Assembly: GCA_945889545.1 (NCBI GenBank)
Contig: CAMDCC010000064.1
Coordinates: forward strand, 1-12,168
DNA from: Bifidobacterium breve
GTDB lineage: Bacteria; Actinomycetota; Acidimicrobiia; IMCC26256; PALSA-555
DNA length: 12,168 nucleotides
Direction: 5' to 3'
Below are positions 1 to 6,992 of this stretch, one piece after another (the stretch's first letter is position 1; each line of letters starts with the position of its first letter). The translations under genes and the position numbers were made by a program. The notes beneath the pieces were generated by a model that saw only the letters and a program-made list of their open reading frames with translations, did not search any database and was not told the DNA's origin.

Positions 1-777
1 CTCTTCTTTGAACCGGCGGTGCGTGTCGCCGATCGTCCAGTCGACCGCGCTCTTGATCAGGTCGGGTCCGTACGCAGCGATCATCTCGTTCAGTCGCTTG
101 GCACCGAGCTGCGCGGCGCCAACCTGGGAGCGCAGATCGCCAATGAAGCCGGGAAGCCGATTGTTCGCCCGCATGGTGAGCACGACGTCGCGTCGCTCAC
201 GCCCGGCTTCCACGATCTTGAGCAACGGATACCGAGTTCCTTCAGACCAGATGTCCTTGGCGAACACGTTGTAGCCACCGGCGAGCGCGCCACCGGTGTC
301 GCCGTGGTGGCACTGGATCGATGCCACGAGCAGCAGCTCGCCCCCGTCCTTTGAGTTCGGGTCGGAGAAGACGGGGGAGAACACGTTGAAGTCGGGGAGG
401 TGGCCACCGCCGTGGTACGGATCGTTGGCCACGAGCACGTCACCCGGGTACAGCTCGCCCTCGAGATACTCGAGACAGAAGCGGATCGGCAACGTCGACG
501 ACAGCATGAACTGCGGGATGCCGACGGACAGCGCGGCGAGCCGACCCTTTCCATCGAGGATCGTGGCGTTGCGCTCGTTGCTCTGGTTCAGGATGGGCGT
601 GGTCGCGGTGCGCGACACGTAGGTGGCCATCTCGAAGCAGATGGTCTCCATTGCCGACCGGATCACCTCCGCGGTGACCACATCGACTTCCTGGGTCGCT
701 CCGCTAGGCCGTCCCGCTCGTCCGAGCACGGCTTCGCTTCGCTCCTTATTCGTGTTGGGTTCCTGCAGCGTCGTCAC
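1..777 (-). CDS. hyuB: Hydantoinase B/oxoprolinase family protein, N-terminal part (3' end outside window)
   Basis: The frame stays open from a GTG at 777 to base 1, giving 259 codons; the family usually has about 550-600 residues, so the C-terminal half is off the left edge. Family hallmarks are visible: the domain opening DVVTAEVIRSAMETI (residues 32-46), VANDPYHGGGHLPDFNV (117-132), and the HHGDTGG stretch (157-163). HyuB-type subunits act with HyuA in ATP-dependent opening of hydantoin or 5-oxoproline rings, or in related carboxylases; the substrate cannot be assigned and no hyuA is visible. The start is set by GGGAGG at 784-789, six nt upstream. It forms a GTGA overlap with the stop of the membrane protein gene before it, which implies translational coupling. 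Residues 11-28 lie before the conserved domain and are encoded by an imperfect palindrome, so the N-terminus carries an insertion-like leader. Family call is firm; substrate is unknown. Confidence 0.9.
   Translation of the reverse strand, partial: MTTLQEPNTNKERSEAVLGRAGRPSGATQEVDVVTAEVIRSAMETICFEMATYVSRTATTPILNQSNERNATILDGKGRLAALSVGIPQFMLSSTLPIRFCLEYLEGELYPGDVLVANDPYHGGGHLPDFNVFSPVFSDPNSKDGGELLLVASIQCHHGDTGGALAGGYNVFAKDIWSEGTRYPLLKIVEAGRERRDVVLTMRANNRLPGFIGDLRSQVGAAQLGAKRLNEMIAAYGPDLIKSAVDWTIGDTHRRFKEE
694..745. repeat. Imperfect palindromic repeat inside the hyuB 5' coding region
   Basis: The core at 708-732 is a hairpin: GCCGT and GCTCG (708-712, 716-720) pair with CGAGC and ACGGC (723-727, 728-732) around a 2-nt loop, with three unpaired bases (713-715). 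Flanking segments 694-707 and 733-745 are partly complementary, extending the symmetry over about 52 bp. It is translated in frame as residues 11-28 of the hydantoinase B protein, in a region before the conserved domain. I see no second copy in this window. It resembles REP-like mobile palindromes that settle in tolerant protein termini, but that is inference. Confidence 0.55.
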
Positions 778-2435
778 GTGAGTCCTCCCGCGCTCCCCGG
801 AAGGGTACAGACGCGAGCATTGCCCTGGGCCCGAATGATCCAGCGCACGTCGGGGTCGCCGATCGGCGGGAGGTCAATACGGGTGACGAGGCCACCTGGC
901 CCTTCGATGGCCATGCCGGCACGATCGAACACGCCGATCTTCACCACGCCACCCTCCACCAACACCACCGCGCTCGTCACCCGCTGCACGGCGCCAAAGG
1001 TGCAGGACGGCGTGGGAACCTCGAATCCGGCCGACGCGCTTTCGATGCCCATGGCGCGGATGATGGTTTCGTCGGCGGCACGTCGGGCATCGCGCGGAGC
1101 GTTGCGAAGCTCGGCCACGGTGAATGCCGGCGTGCCGTACTCGCGCTCAACGTTGAAGTACGGCCCCGCCGTGAGGTCCTTCAGGAAGGAGTCCGGCGGA
1201 GCAAACGAAGGTGGAACCCGGTCCACGGAGAGGTCCAGAGCGAGGAGCTGCGCCTGCTCGAGTCGCGAGATCCGCCGGAGCTGATCACCACCGTCGCGCA
1301 TCTCTCCGAGGTTCCACACGATGGCCCAGAGGGCAACGACGACGATCACCGCGGTCCATCGTGTGGTCACGATGCGCCCTCGGAGCATCTCGCCGAGCAC
1401 GAGGATCAACAACACGGCCGCGGGGTACGAGTACCACGTGGTCACGCCGTACGAGCCCTGCGACGTCGACGCGCGTGCGATGGCCAAGGCGCCGGAGTAC
1501 GCACCCAACGAAACGACCAGGCCAACGAGTCGGGCAGTGACCGGCCGACCGAGCGCTACCCACAACACGACGAACCCGACGAGTGCCGCCGCGAGTGCGA
1601 CGTGAGCCGCGGTGCTGACCTGCTCGAGCCCGCCGTCAACGACCCCGGGCGCGACACCCACGAGGGTGGCAACGGTTCTGGCCAACAACGCCTCGACGAA
1701 CTTGAGGATCGCGCCGACCGAGTCGCTGTCGCTCGTCCCCGAGCCGTACGCGACGAACCACGCGCCGTAGATCACAATCGGCACGATCACGATCCACAGA
1801 CGACGCCACGCTCGCCGCATTGCGAGCTCGGCGGCGATCCCGACTGCGAAGGCAACAGCCACGCTTGTGGATGCCACGCCCACGACCAGCATCGCCGACG
1901 TGGCGATGTCGGCGCGACGTGTCTCGCGGTCGACGAGCAGGAACGCGGCGACGGCCACGGCGGTGGCAATTGCCCAGCCGAGAGAGATGGGCCACAACGT
2001 GATCGTCAACGCGTAGCCGTAGAACGCGAAGACCGCGCACCCGGCGAGTGCCAACGGCTTGCTGATGCGGGAACGGAGATACGTGAACGCCAACCACGCG
2101 GTGGTGAGGTGCACCGCCAGCATCAACAAGCGGTAGGGGAGGTGCGAATCGATACCGAACAGGCGGTAGAAGGCCTGGTGGATGCCGATGGGCACCGACA
2201 TCCAATGGTTGTTGAAGGGCTCGAGCAGGCTCGCCTCGTTCGGCGAGCTGCGGCCGATGATCCACTGCCACTCGTCGATGAAGAACGTGACGCCGCGCCC
2301 CTCGTAGATCCAGGCGATCGCAGCGAGCGCGAGTACGAGGACAGGAGCCGCGGCCCACACCCAATCGCGGCGCGAGCCAACTAGCCCTGTGCTCTGATCG
2401 CCGCCGGTTGGGACCGCCGACGCGGTCGTGGTCAC
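774..2435 (-). CDS. Multi-pass membrane protein, GT-C glycosyltransferase-like
   Basis: A 553-residue integral membrane protein starting at GTG. Hydrophobic segments lie at about residues 27-45, 101-120, 128-150, 152-168, 178-203, 212-230, 278-296, 302-320, 336-352 and 359-375. The first outer loop holds FFIDEWQWI (51-59), with the Asp-Glu pair (54-55) at the place where GT-C enzymes such as PMT and ArnT carry the catalytic acid, followed by FNNHWMSVP (74-82). Residues 380-553 form a soluble, probably extracytoplasmic tail. GT-C enzymes transfer sugars from polyprenyl-phosphate donors outside the membrane; that role here is inferred from topology and the DE motif. Only 2 nt separate it from the amidohydrolase stop and no clear ribosome site precedes the GTG, so reinitiation is likely. 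Its stop overlaps the hyuB start (GTGA). A cell-envelope gene between two amide hydrolases is odd. I do not recognise a specific family. Confidence 0.75.
   Translation of the reverse strand: MTTTASAVPTGGDQSTGLVGSRRDWVWAAAPVLVLALAAIAWIYEGRGVTFFIDEWQWIIGRSSPNEASLLEPFNNHWMSVPIGIHQAFYRLFGIDSHLPYRLLMLAVHLTTAWLAFTYLRSRISKPLALAGCAVFAFYGYALTITLWPISLGWAIATAVAVAAFLLVDRETRRADIATSAMLVVGVASTSVAVAFAVGIAAELAMRRAWRRLWIVIVPIVIYGAWFVAYGSGTSDSDSVGAILKFVEALLARTVATLVGVAPGVVDGGLEQVSTAAHVALAAALVGFVVLWVALGRPVTARLVGLVVSLGAYSGALAIARASTSQGSYGVTTWYSYPAAVLLILVLGEMLRGRIVTTRWTAVIVVVALWAIVWNLGEMRDGGDQLRRISRLEQAQLLALDLSVDRVPPSFAPPDSFLKDLTAGPYFNVEREYGTPAFTVAELRNAPRDARRAADETIIRAMGIESASAGFEVPTPSCTFGAVQRVTSAVVLVEGGVVKIGVFDRAGMAIEGPGGLVTRIDLPPIGDPDVRWIIRAQGNARVCTLPGSAGGLT
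784..789 (-). promoter_or_regulatory. Shine-Dalgarno site fixing the hyuB GTG start
   Basis: On the minus strand this reads GGGAGG, six nt before the GTG at 777. It lies inside the end of the upstream membrane protein gene. It favours the 777 start over GTG codons further in, whose possible AAGGAG site is 12 nt away. Confidence 0.6.
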
Positions 2436-2437
2436 CG

Positions 2438-4099
2438 TCAGTTCCGGAGGAGCACGCGGCCTGGGCGTGACTCGAGCGCGTCGCTCACGGCTTCGCCGTC
2501 GAGACGGATCGGCGTGCCGTTCACGAGCACATGGCGCATGCCCTGTGGCTCGTCGGCCACGAGCCGTTCACCGTCGGCCGGGAAGTCGCGGACCCGGTGC
2601 AGGCCGCCCGGCGCCACGGTGTCGGGGTCGAAGACGGCAAGGTCGGCCTTCATTCCTTCGCGCACCGCACCGCGATCAGTGAAGCCGAACACGCCCGCAG
2701 GTTCACCGGTGAGCTTGTGGACGGCCGCTTCGAGGGAGAGCACGCCCCGCTCTCGCACCCAGTTTCCCAACAGGTCGGTCGGGAGGCACGCGTCGCACAG
2801 CTGGCTGACGTGCGCGCCGGCGTCGGAGAGACCGATCAACATTCCTTCGGTCACGAGGAGCTTCTCGATCATCTCTTCGTCATTGTTCGCCAGGACGCTG
2901 CGGAAGCGGGTCGTGAGGTCTTCCTCGGCCGCGAGCGCGACCATCGCTGCAAGTGGTTCCACGCCTCGATCGGCCGCCAGCGACCCAACGCTGCGACCGA
3001 CGAGTTCGGGGTGGTCGCGAGACTCTGCGATCGTGAGCGTGTCCCAGTTCGGGCGGAACACGCGACCGGTTGCGAGTTCGTCCTGGGCTTGTGCGATCCA
3101 GCTGTCGTCGCGATACGCCGCGATCCGCTCTTCGACCGGGCGATCCATGAGGCTCTTGAACGCCGGGACCATGTTGAACGTGAATGGGTCGGCCATCGTC
3201 ATCTGGAACGTGAGCGGGCGACACGTGATCTGCGGCCACACGTCGGCGCCGGTTGCGCGCTCGCTCGCGTTGAGCTCGGCCATGTCGGACGCGAACGACG
3301 AACCCTTGATGGTGAGCAGCGCAGTCCAGGTGAACGGACGCCCAACGCGCCGCTGGAGCTCATAGGCCTCCCGGTGCGTGAACTTCTCGCCGGGCGTGAC
3401 CGCGCCAACGCCGCGACCGAGCTCACCCATCGGCGAGTAGAGCGCTTCGTACTCCGCGAAGCCGGCAAGGCGCGAGGGGACCGGACGGCCGCCGTCGCCG
3501 TTGTGGGTCTGCGCGCTGCTCGACGCCACGCCGGCTGCGCCAGCCGAGACTGCCTCGCGGACGACGTCGGCCATGCGAGCGAGCTCGTCATCAGTTGCTT
3601 CCCGCTCGTATCCGGCATCGCCCATCACATAGAGCCGGACCGCGGTGTGTCCGACGTACGCAGTGAAGTTGAGGACCGAACCATGGCGTTGGACGGAGTC
3701 GAGGTACTCGGGGAACGTCTCGAAGTCCCAAGGAATGCCCGCTTCGAGTGTGGGCAGGCTCATGTCTTCCACGTGCATGAGGGTGCGACCGATCAAGCCT
3801 CGGTGCTCAGGACGGCACGGCGCGATCGAGAACCCGCAGTTTCCGGCGACGACGGTGGTGACGCCGTGCCATGACGACGGCGTGAGCGCAGGATCCCAGA
3901 ACACCTGCGCGTCGTAGTGCGTATGGATGTCGACGAAGCCCGGTGTGACCACGTGCCCGCTCGCGTCGATCTCCTGCGTACCGCTCAGCCCGTCGCCGAT
4001 CTCCGCGATCGTGTCGCCGTCGACGGCCACGTCGGCGCGCCGTGGGGGAGCACCCGTGCCGTCGACGATCGTCCCGCCGCGGATCACCAGATCGTGCAT
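2438..4099 (-). CDS. D-aminoacylase-type amidohydrolase (N-acyl-D-amino-acid deacylase family)
   Basis: A 553-residue cytoplasmic metal-dependent hydrolase of the amidohydrolase superfamily. The N-terminal small domain opens with DLVIRGGTIVDGTG (3-16). Metal-binding HTH (59-61) is followed by YD, then GNCGF (86-90) with the Cys typical of D-aminoacylases as metal ligand or bridge, GHTAVR (150-155), and later SDAGAHVSQ near the C-terminus. The dihydroorotase/hydantoinase-like ending with EGMKADLAVFDPD is also present. Family members cleave N-acyl-D-amino acids or related amides; this subgroup, with GRPVPSR after an SSSAQTH stretch, has no substrate I can name. I chose ATG 4099, not the upstream in-frame start at 4168, because conserved sequence begins there and GAGGAG (4107-4112) sits 7 nt before it, overlapping the stop of the preceding gene. 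It is third from last in the minus-strand operon. Function class is firm; substrate is open. Confidence 0.9.
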   Translation of the reverse strand: MHDLVIRGGTIVDGTGAPPRRADVAVDGDTIAEIGDGLSGTQEIDASGHVVTPGFVDIHTHYDAQVFWDPALTPSSWHGVTTVVAGNCGFSIAPCRPEHRGLIGRTLMHVEDMSLPTLEAGIPWDFETFPEYLDSVQRHGSVLNFTAYVGHTAVRLYVMGDAGYEREATDDELARMADVVREAVSAGAAGVASSSAQTHNGDGGRPVPSRLAGFAEYEALYSPMGELGRGVGAVTPGEKFTHREAYELQRRVGRPFTWTALLTIKGSSFASDMAELNASERATGADVWPQITCRPLTFQMTMADPFTFNMVPAFKSLMDRPVEERIAAYRDDSWIAQAQDELATGRVFRPNWDTLTIAESRDHPELVGRSVGSLAADRGVEPLAAMVALAAEEDLTTRFRSVLANNDEEMIEKLLVTEGMLIGLSDAGAHVSQLCDACLPTDLLGNWVRERGVLSLEAAVHKLTGEPAGVFGFTDRGAVREGMKADLAVFDPDTVAPGGLHRVRDFPADGERLVADEPQGMRHVLVNGTPIRLDGEAVSDALESRPGRVLLRN

Positions 4100-4106
4100 G
4101 TCGTCA

Positions 4107-4112
4107 CTCCTC
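4107..4112 (-). promoter_or_regulatory. Shine-Dalgarno site overlapping the upstream stop codon
   Basis: GAGGAG on the minus strand, 7 nt before ATG 4099, shares bases with the TGA stop (4111-4113) of the upstream gene. This decides the amidohydrolase start and suggests coupled translation. Confidence 0.65.
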
Positions 4113-5109
4113 AGTCGCCCGACTCGCAGGAGAAGTCGGCGCTCACGCCTGTGTGGTCCGAAGTCCACAAGAGCCCGCCCGGGCCGTCGACCGCGGGTTC
4201 GTCGAAGAACAACCCGGTCCCGAGCCCGTCGCCATCGGCGTCGTCGGGCGTGTCGAAGCCGATCTCGCAGCCGCCGGGCGGCTTCACGAAGATGAAGTCG
4301 ATCCGGTGCGACTCTTTGGCGTTCGGGTCCTTCAAGGCCTCGATGGTCTGGTCATCGCGTCCGCTCGTGCAGTTCACGCCGGTCGCCTCCACGCACTCGG
4401 GGTTCCCTATGGCGAGGTGACTGTCGATCCATCCGTCAGCGATGAGTGACAAGTAGCGCTCGGACGTCGGCCCCACGTTGAAGTCGCCCATGAGGATCCG
4501 GATCGCCTTCTTGCCCCCCGCCGAATCAGCGAGATCGGCGGCCGCGACGGTCTGACACTCGAACGGCGACGTCTCGGCACTACACGGCGGCTTGCAGGTC
4601 TTGCACTCACCGACGAATGGCTCGTCCGGATCCCCGTCTTGGTGCGTGACCACGACCACCACCGGGCCGGCTGGTGACTTGAGTACCGCGCGCGACGCGG
4701 CACGGAAGTTGCCGGAGAGCTTGATGACCTTCGTGCTCTTCACTGGCAGCGTCGTGAGGACGCGCTCGGTGTCGAGTCCGATGGTCTTGGCGAAGACGAA
4801 GTCGTACTCGCCGCCGCAGGCCTTCTTGGTGGCCTTCTTCAGAAGACCCGAGAGCTGCTCGTTGATCTCCTGGAGTCCCACGATCTCCGGGCAGTTCGAC
4901 GCCTCGAGCTGCTCCATGAGCAACGCGACCCGATCGGTCGCCTGGCACCCGTCGCTCTCCTGCTCACAGAACACGCCGTGGAGCAGGTTGAGGTTTACGA
5001 CCCGCACGTCCGGGTTGCTCTTCGTGGCGCCGGCACCAGCCGTCGCGACAGGCAACACGCCGACGGCACTGGCGGCAACGATCAGCACTGCAATGGCGAT
5101 TCGGCGCAT
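4111..5109 (-). CDS. Secreted endonuclease/exonuclease/phosphatase-fold protein
   Basis: A 332-residue protein with a Sec-type signal peptide (MRR, hydrophobic 4-22, Ala-rich end near 24-28). The EEP (DNase I-like) motifs occur in order: NLNLLHG (39-45), GLQEI with metal-binding Glu81, THQD with His156, MGDFN (207-211), HRIDFIF (268-274), and SDHTGV (317-322). The catalytic set is therefore complete. It could cut nucleic acid, phosphodiesters or inositol/sphingo-lipids outside the cell; sequence alone does not decide. Twelve cysteines, including a C-x2-C-x3-C cluster at 169-176, fit an oxidised exported protein. An acidic DDADGDGLG run (289-297) resembles a calcium-binding loop. A GGGGGA site lies 4 nt before ATG 5109. 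It appears to be the first gene of the minus-strand operon, ending 11 nt before the amidohydrolase. Confidence 0.88.
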   Translation of the reverse strand: MRRIAIAVLIVAASAVGVLPVATAGAGATKSNPDVRVVNLNLLHGVFCEQESDGCQATDRVALLMEQLEASNCPEIVGLQEINEQLSGLLKKATKKACGGEYDFVFAKTIGLDTERVLTTLPVKSTKVIKLSGNFRAASRAVLKSPAGPVVVVVTHQDGDPDEPFVGECKTCKPPCSAETSPFECQTVAAADLADSAGGKKAIRILMGDFNVGPTSERYLSLIADGWIDSHLAIGNPECVEATGVNCTSGRDDQTIEALKDPNAKESHRIDFIFVKPPGGCEIGFDTPDDADGDGLGTGLFFDEPAVDGPGGLLWTSDHTGVSADFSCESGD

Positions 5110-5213
5110 CGATTCCCCCGACCACGTCCAGATGATTCACCGGGCAGATGACTCACCGGGAACCCTATTCCGGCCAACGCCTCAGCGGCGGTGCGCCGGT
5201 ACGCTGCCCAGCC
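5110..5213. promoter_or_regulatory. Divergent promoter region
   Basis: These 104 bp separate two outward-facing operons. On the plus strand TACGCT (5200-5205) lies 8 nt before GTG 5214, as expected of a -10 box for a leaderless transcript. On the minus strand TAGGGT (5167-5162) is a weak -10 candidate about 53 nt before ATG 5109. No convincing -35 elements are seen. The 16-bp tandem repeat lies upstream of the plus -10 and downstream of the minus candidate. Confidence 0.45.
5129..5160. repeat. Tandem 16-bp direct repeat in the divergent intergenic region
   Basis: Two adjacent units, CAGATGATTCACCGGG (5129-5144) and CAGATGACTCACCGGG (5145-5160), differ at one base. They lie between the start of the secreted EEP gene (minus) and the IolB-like gene (plus). 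Position and spacing of about 1.5 helical turns suit paired binding of a transcription factor. No regulator gene is in the window. Confidence 0.6.
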
Positions 5214-5915
5214 GTGGCGCCCCTGCTCACGCTCGATGTTGTACATGCGGACCCGTTGCTGGAGCCGGATGCTGGCCAGCGGCTCGGTGTAACCCGAACG
5301 CGCGGTCGGGTGCGCGGTCGCGTCGGCGGTGCATTGGCATGGGTGCTGGTGGAAGACGGCGAGGGGGAACTCCGCGTCGGTGACGACTCGGTCCAAGTGC
5401 GCCCGCGTGGCGACGTGTTCGACGAGCCGGGCTGGTCGGCGCTTGTGGGCCCTGGCGACGAGGTGACGATCGACGGCGACATCGCGGCAACGATCGTCTG
5501 GAGAGCCACGGATCGCGCCCTGGACTCGCACATCATCGATCCGGCGACCGTCCCCGACGAGCAGCGGGGCGAGGGCACGACGGCACGGCGCGTCCGTACC
5601 TACGTGGCGGACGGTCCGTTGATCGTCGGAGAGACGCTCAACCCGCCCGGTGGTTGGTCGAGCTGGCCGCCGCACCGCCACGAGCACGAAGAGGCCTACC
5701 TCTACCGGTTCCAGCCTGCGCACGGTTTTGGTGTGCACGTCGGCTACGACGACGGCGCCGACTGCCCCGTCATCGTGCGTGACGGGAGCATCGAGCGCAT
5801 CACGACCGGTTGGCACCCGGTCGTTGCCGCGCCCGGCTTCACGATGTACTACCTGTGGGCGCTCGCGGGCGATACCGACACCGTCGATACCAAGCTCGAC
5901 CCGCGTTTCGCGTAG
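5214..5915 (+). CDS. iolB: IolB/KduI-like cupin (5-deoxy-glucuronate isomerase family)
   Basis: A 233-residue cupin whose C-terminal half matches the IolB/KduI family: GETLNPPGGWSSWPPHRHEH (139-158), EEAYLYRF (159-166), the FGVHVGYDD strand, TGWHPVVAAPGFTMYYLW (198-215). Likely metal ligands are His154, His156, Glu160 and His201, as in the zinc site of KduI. IolB converts 5-deoxy-D-glucuronate to 5-dehydro-2-deoxy-D-gluconate in inositol breakdown, but no other iol gene is visible, so the substrate may differ. Family members usually have about 270 residues; this one has a short N-terminal half, and the loop between the second His and the Glu is very short. I prefer GTG 5214, preceded by TACGCT at leaderless distance. 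The alternative ATG 5148 would add 22 unconserved residues and lies within the tandem repeat. It heads the plus-strand operon, with 21 nt to the dehydrogenase. Confidence 0.8.
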   Translation: MAPLLTLDVVHADPLLEPDAGQRLGVTRTRGRVRGRVGGALAWVLVEDGEGELRVGDDSVQVRPRGDVFDEPGWSALVGPGDEVTIDGDIAATIVWRATDRALDSHIIDPATVPDEQRGEGTTARRVRTYVADGPLIVGETLNPPGGWSSWPPHRHEHEEAYLYRFQPAHGFGVHVGYDDGADCPVIVRDGSIERITTGWHPVVAAPGFTMYYLWALAGDTDTVDTKLDPRFA

Positions 5916-5921
5916 CCGTCG

Positions 5922-5927
5922 TATGCT
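5922..5927 (+). promoter_or_regulatory. Candidate -10 box for a leaderless dehydrogenase transcript
   Basis: TATGCT sits 9 nt before ATG 5937 in the 21-nt gap after the IolB-like stop. No Shine-Dalgarno site precedes that ATG. It could be an internal promoter for the downstream four genes. No clear -35 is visible. Confidence 0.4.
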
Positions 5928-5936
5928 CCCTTGCCC

Positions 5937-6992
5937 ATGAGCGCTATTACTACGCCAGCATCCATGCAAGCCGCGGTGTATCGCGAGCAGGGCTTGATGG
6001 AGGTCGAAGAGCGACCGGTGCCCGAGGTGGGTGCGAACGACGTGCTGCTCGAAGTGAGCCACTGCGGTGTGTGCGGCAGCGACGTCCACTTCGTCACGGA
6101 GGGTTGGGGTCGGCCCGGAGCAGTCGAGGGACACGAGTGGTCGGGGCGAGTGGTCGCCGTCGGCGACCAGGTCAAGCAGTGGCAGGTGGGCGACGCCGCG
6201 GTCGGCGGGCCCTCGCCCCGGTGCGGCGAGTGCGAGCACTGCCGGTCCGGTCGTCCATCGCTCTGCGTCACCCGCAACACGCCCGGGATGGCCGTGCACA
6301 GCGACGGCGCCTTCGCGGAGTACATCCTCACCGACGAGGTCAGCCTGCGGCGCGTGCCCGACGGCATGCCGCTGCGCGTTGCCGCGCTCGCCGAGCCGTT
6401 GGCCGTCGCCCTGCACGGCATCACGCGCAGCGGCCTCCAAGCCGGTCAGCGCTTGCTCGTCACCGGAGGAGGTCCGATCGGTACCCTGTCGGTGGCCGCG
6501 GCACGCGCGCGGGGCGTCACCGACGTTGTCCTGAGCGAGCCCCACCCGAAGCGGCGCGCGCTGGCCGAACGTCTCGGAGCGCGCACGGTGCTACCGGACG
6601 AGCTCGTGTCGCCACCGACTCCGGGCGATGTGGTCGACGAACCCTTCGACGTGGCACTCGAATGCTCGGGCAACGCGAAGGCGATGGAGTCGGCGCTCGG
6701 GCAGCTCAAGCGCGGCGGCACACTGGTGATCGTGGGCGCGGGGATACACCGACCCCGGTTCGACAACAACCGCATTCTCCTGAACGAGCTCGTCATCACC
6801 GGCGCGTTCGTGTACGACGCCGACGGCTTCGAGCGGTCGCTCGAGCTCCTCGCCGACCCGAGATTTCCGAGCGACGTTCTCATCGAGCCTGATGACGCGC
6901 CACTCTCCGACATCCTCAACGTGATCGAGCGCTTGCACGAAGGTGACCTCGCCGCCAAGGTCATGATCGTGCCGCATCAGGGGAGTAGTTGA
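5937..6992 (+). CDS. Zinc-dependent medium-chain alcohol/polyol dehydrogenase
   Basis: A 351-residue MDR-family dehydrogenase. The GroES-like half carries CGVCGSD with catalytic-zinc Cys43, GHE with His66-Glu67, and the structural zinc set Cys96, Cys99, Cys102, Cys110 (C-x2-C-x2-C-x7-C). The active-site Glu153 sits in AEPLAVALHG. The Rossmann half shows GGGPIG (177-182), with an acidic Glu201 at the end of the second strand, which favours NAD over NADP. It resembles sorbitol, threonine and other polyol dehydrogenases; oxidation of a secondary alcohol in a sugar-like compound is the likely reaction, in keeping with the isomerase before it. ATG 5937 is preferred over TTG 5931. A start at ATG 5964 (MQAAVYRE) is possible, since many relatives begin there. 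Its TGA shares one base with the next ATG (TGATG). Class certain; substrate unknown. Confidence 0.92.
   Translation: MSAITTPASMQAAVYREQGLMEVEERPVPEVGANDVLLEVSHCGVCGSDVHFVTEGWGRPGAVEGHEWSGRVVAVGDQVKQWQVGDAAVGGPSPRCGECEHCRSGRPSLCVTRNTPGMAVHSDGAFAEYILTDEVSLRRVPDGMPLRVAALAEPLAVALHGITRSGLQAGQRLLVTGGGPIGTLSVAAARARGVTDVVLSEPHPKRRALAERLGARTVLPDELVSPPTPGDVVDEPFDVALECSGNAKAMESALGQLKRGGTLVIVGAGIHRPRFDNNRILLNELVITGAFVYDADGFERSLELLADPRFPSDVLIEPDDAPLSDILNVIERLHEGDLAAKVMIVPHQGSS

Noticed and set aside
400..1284. Long plus-strand open frame opposite hyuB and the membrane protein gene
   Set aside because: Arg/Ser-rich translation without recognisable motifs; it is the antisense shadow of two well-supported minus-strand genes, a common effect of high GC.
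2531..3874. 447-codon plus-strand open frame
   Set aside because: It lies fully antisense to the amidohydrolase with clear HTH and GNCG motifs; its own translation has no family signal.
4100..4168. Upstream in-frame start of the amidohydrolase at 4168
   Set aside because: It overlaps the EEP gene by 58 nt and adds a basic segment absent from the family; ATG 4099 has a good ribosome site.
5148..5213. ATG 5148 as start of the IolB-like gene
   Set aside because: It falls inside the second unit of the 16-bp tandem repeat and adds unconserved residues; the TACGCT box 8 nt before GTG 5214 explains the later start better. Not fully excluded.
5082..6545. 487-codon minus-strand open frame across the IolB-like and dehydrogenase genes
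   Set aside because: It covers the opposite strand of two motif-rich genes and the divergent promoter region; composition is that of a GC shadow.
5214..6992. Myo-inositol catabolic operon
   Set aside because: Apart from the IolB-like protein no IolC, IolD, IolE or IolG-type protein is present; the dehydrogenase is a zinc MDR enzyme, not the Gfo/Idh type used for inositol.
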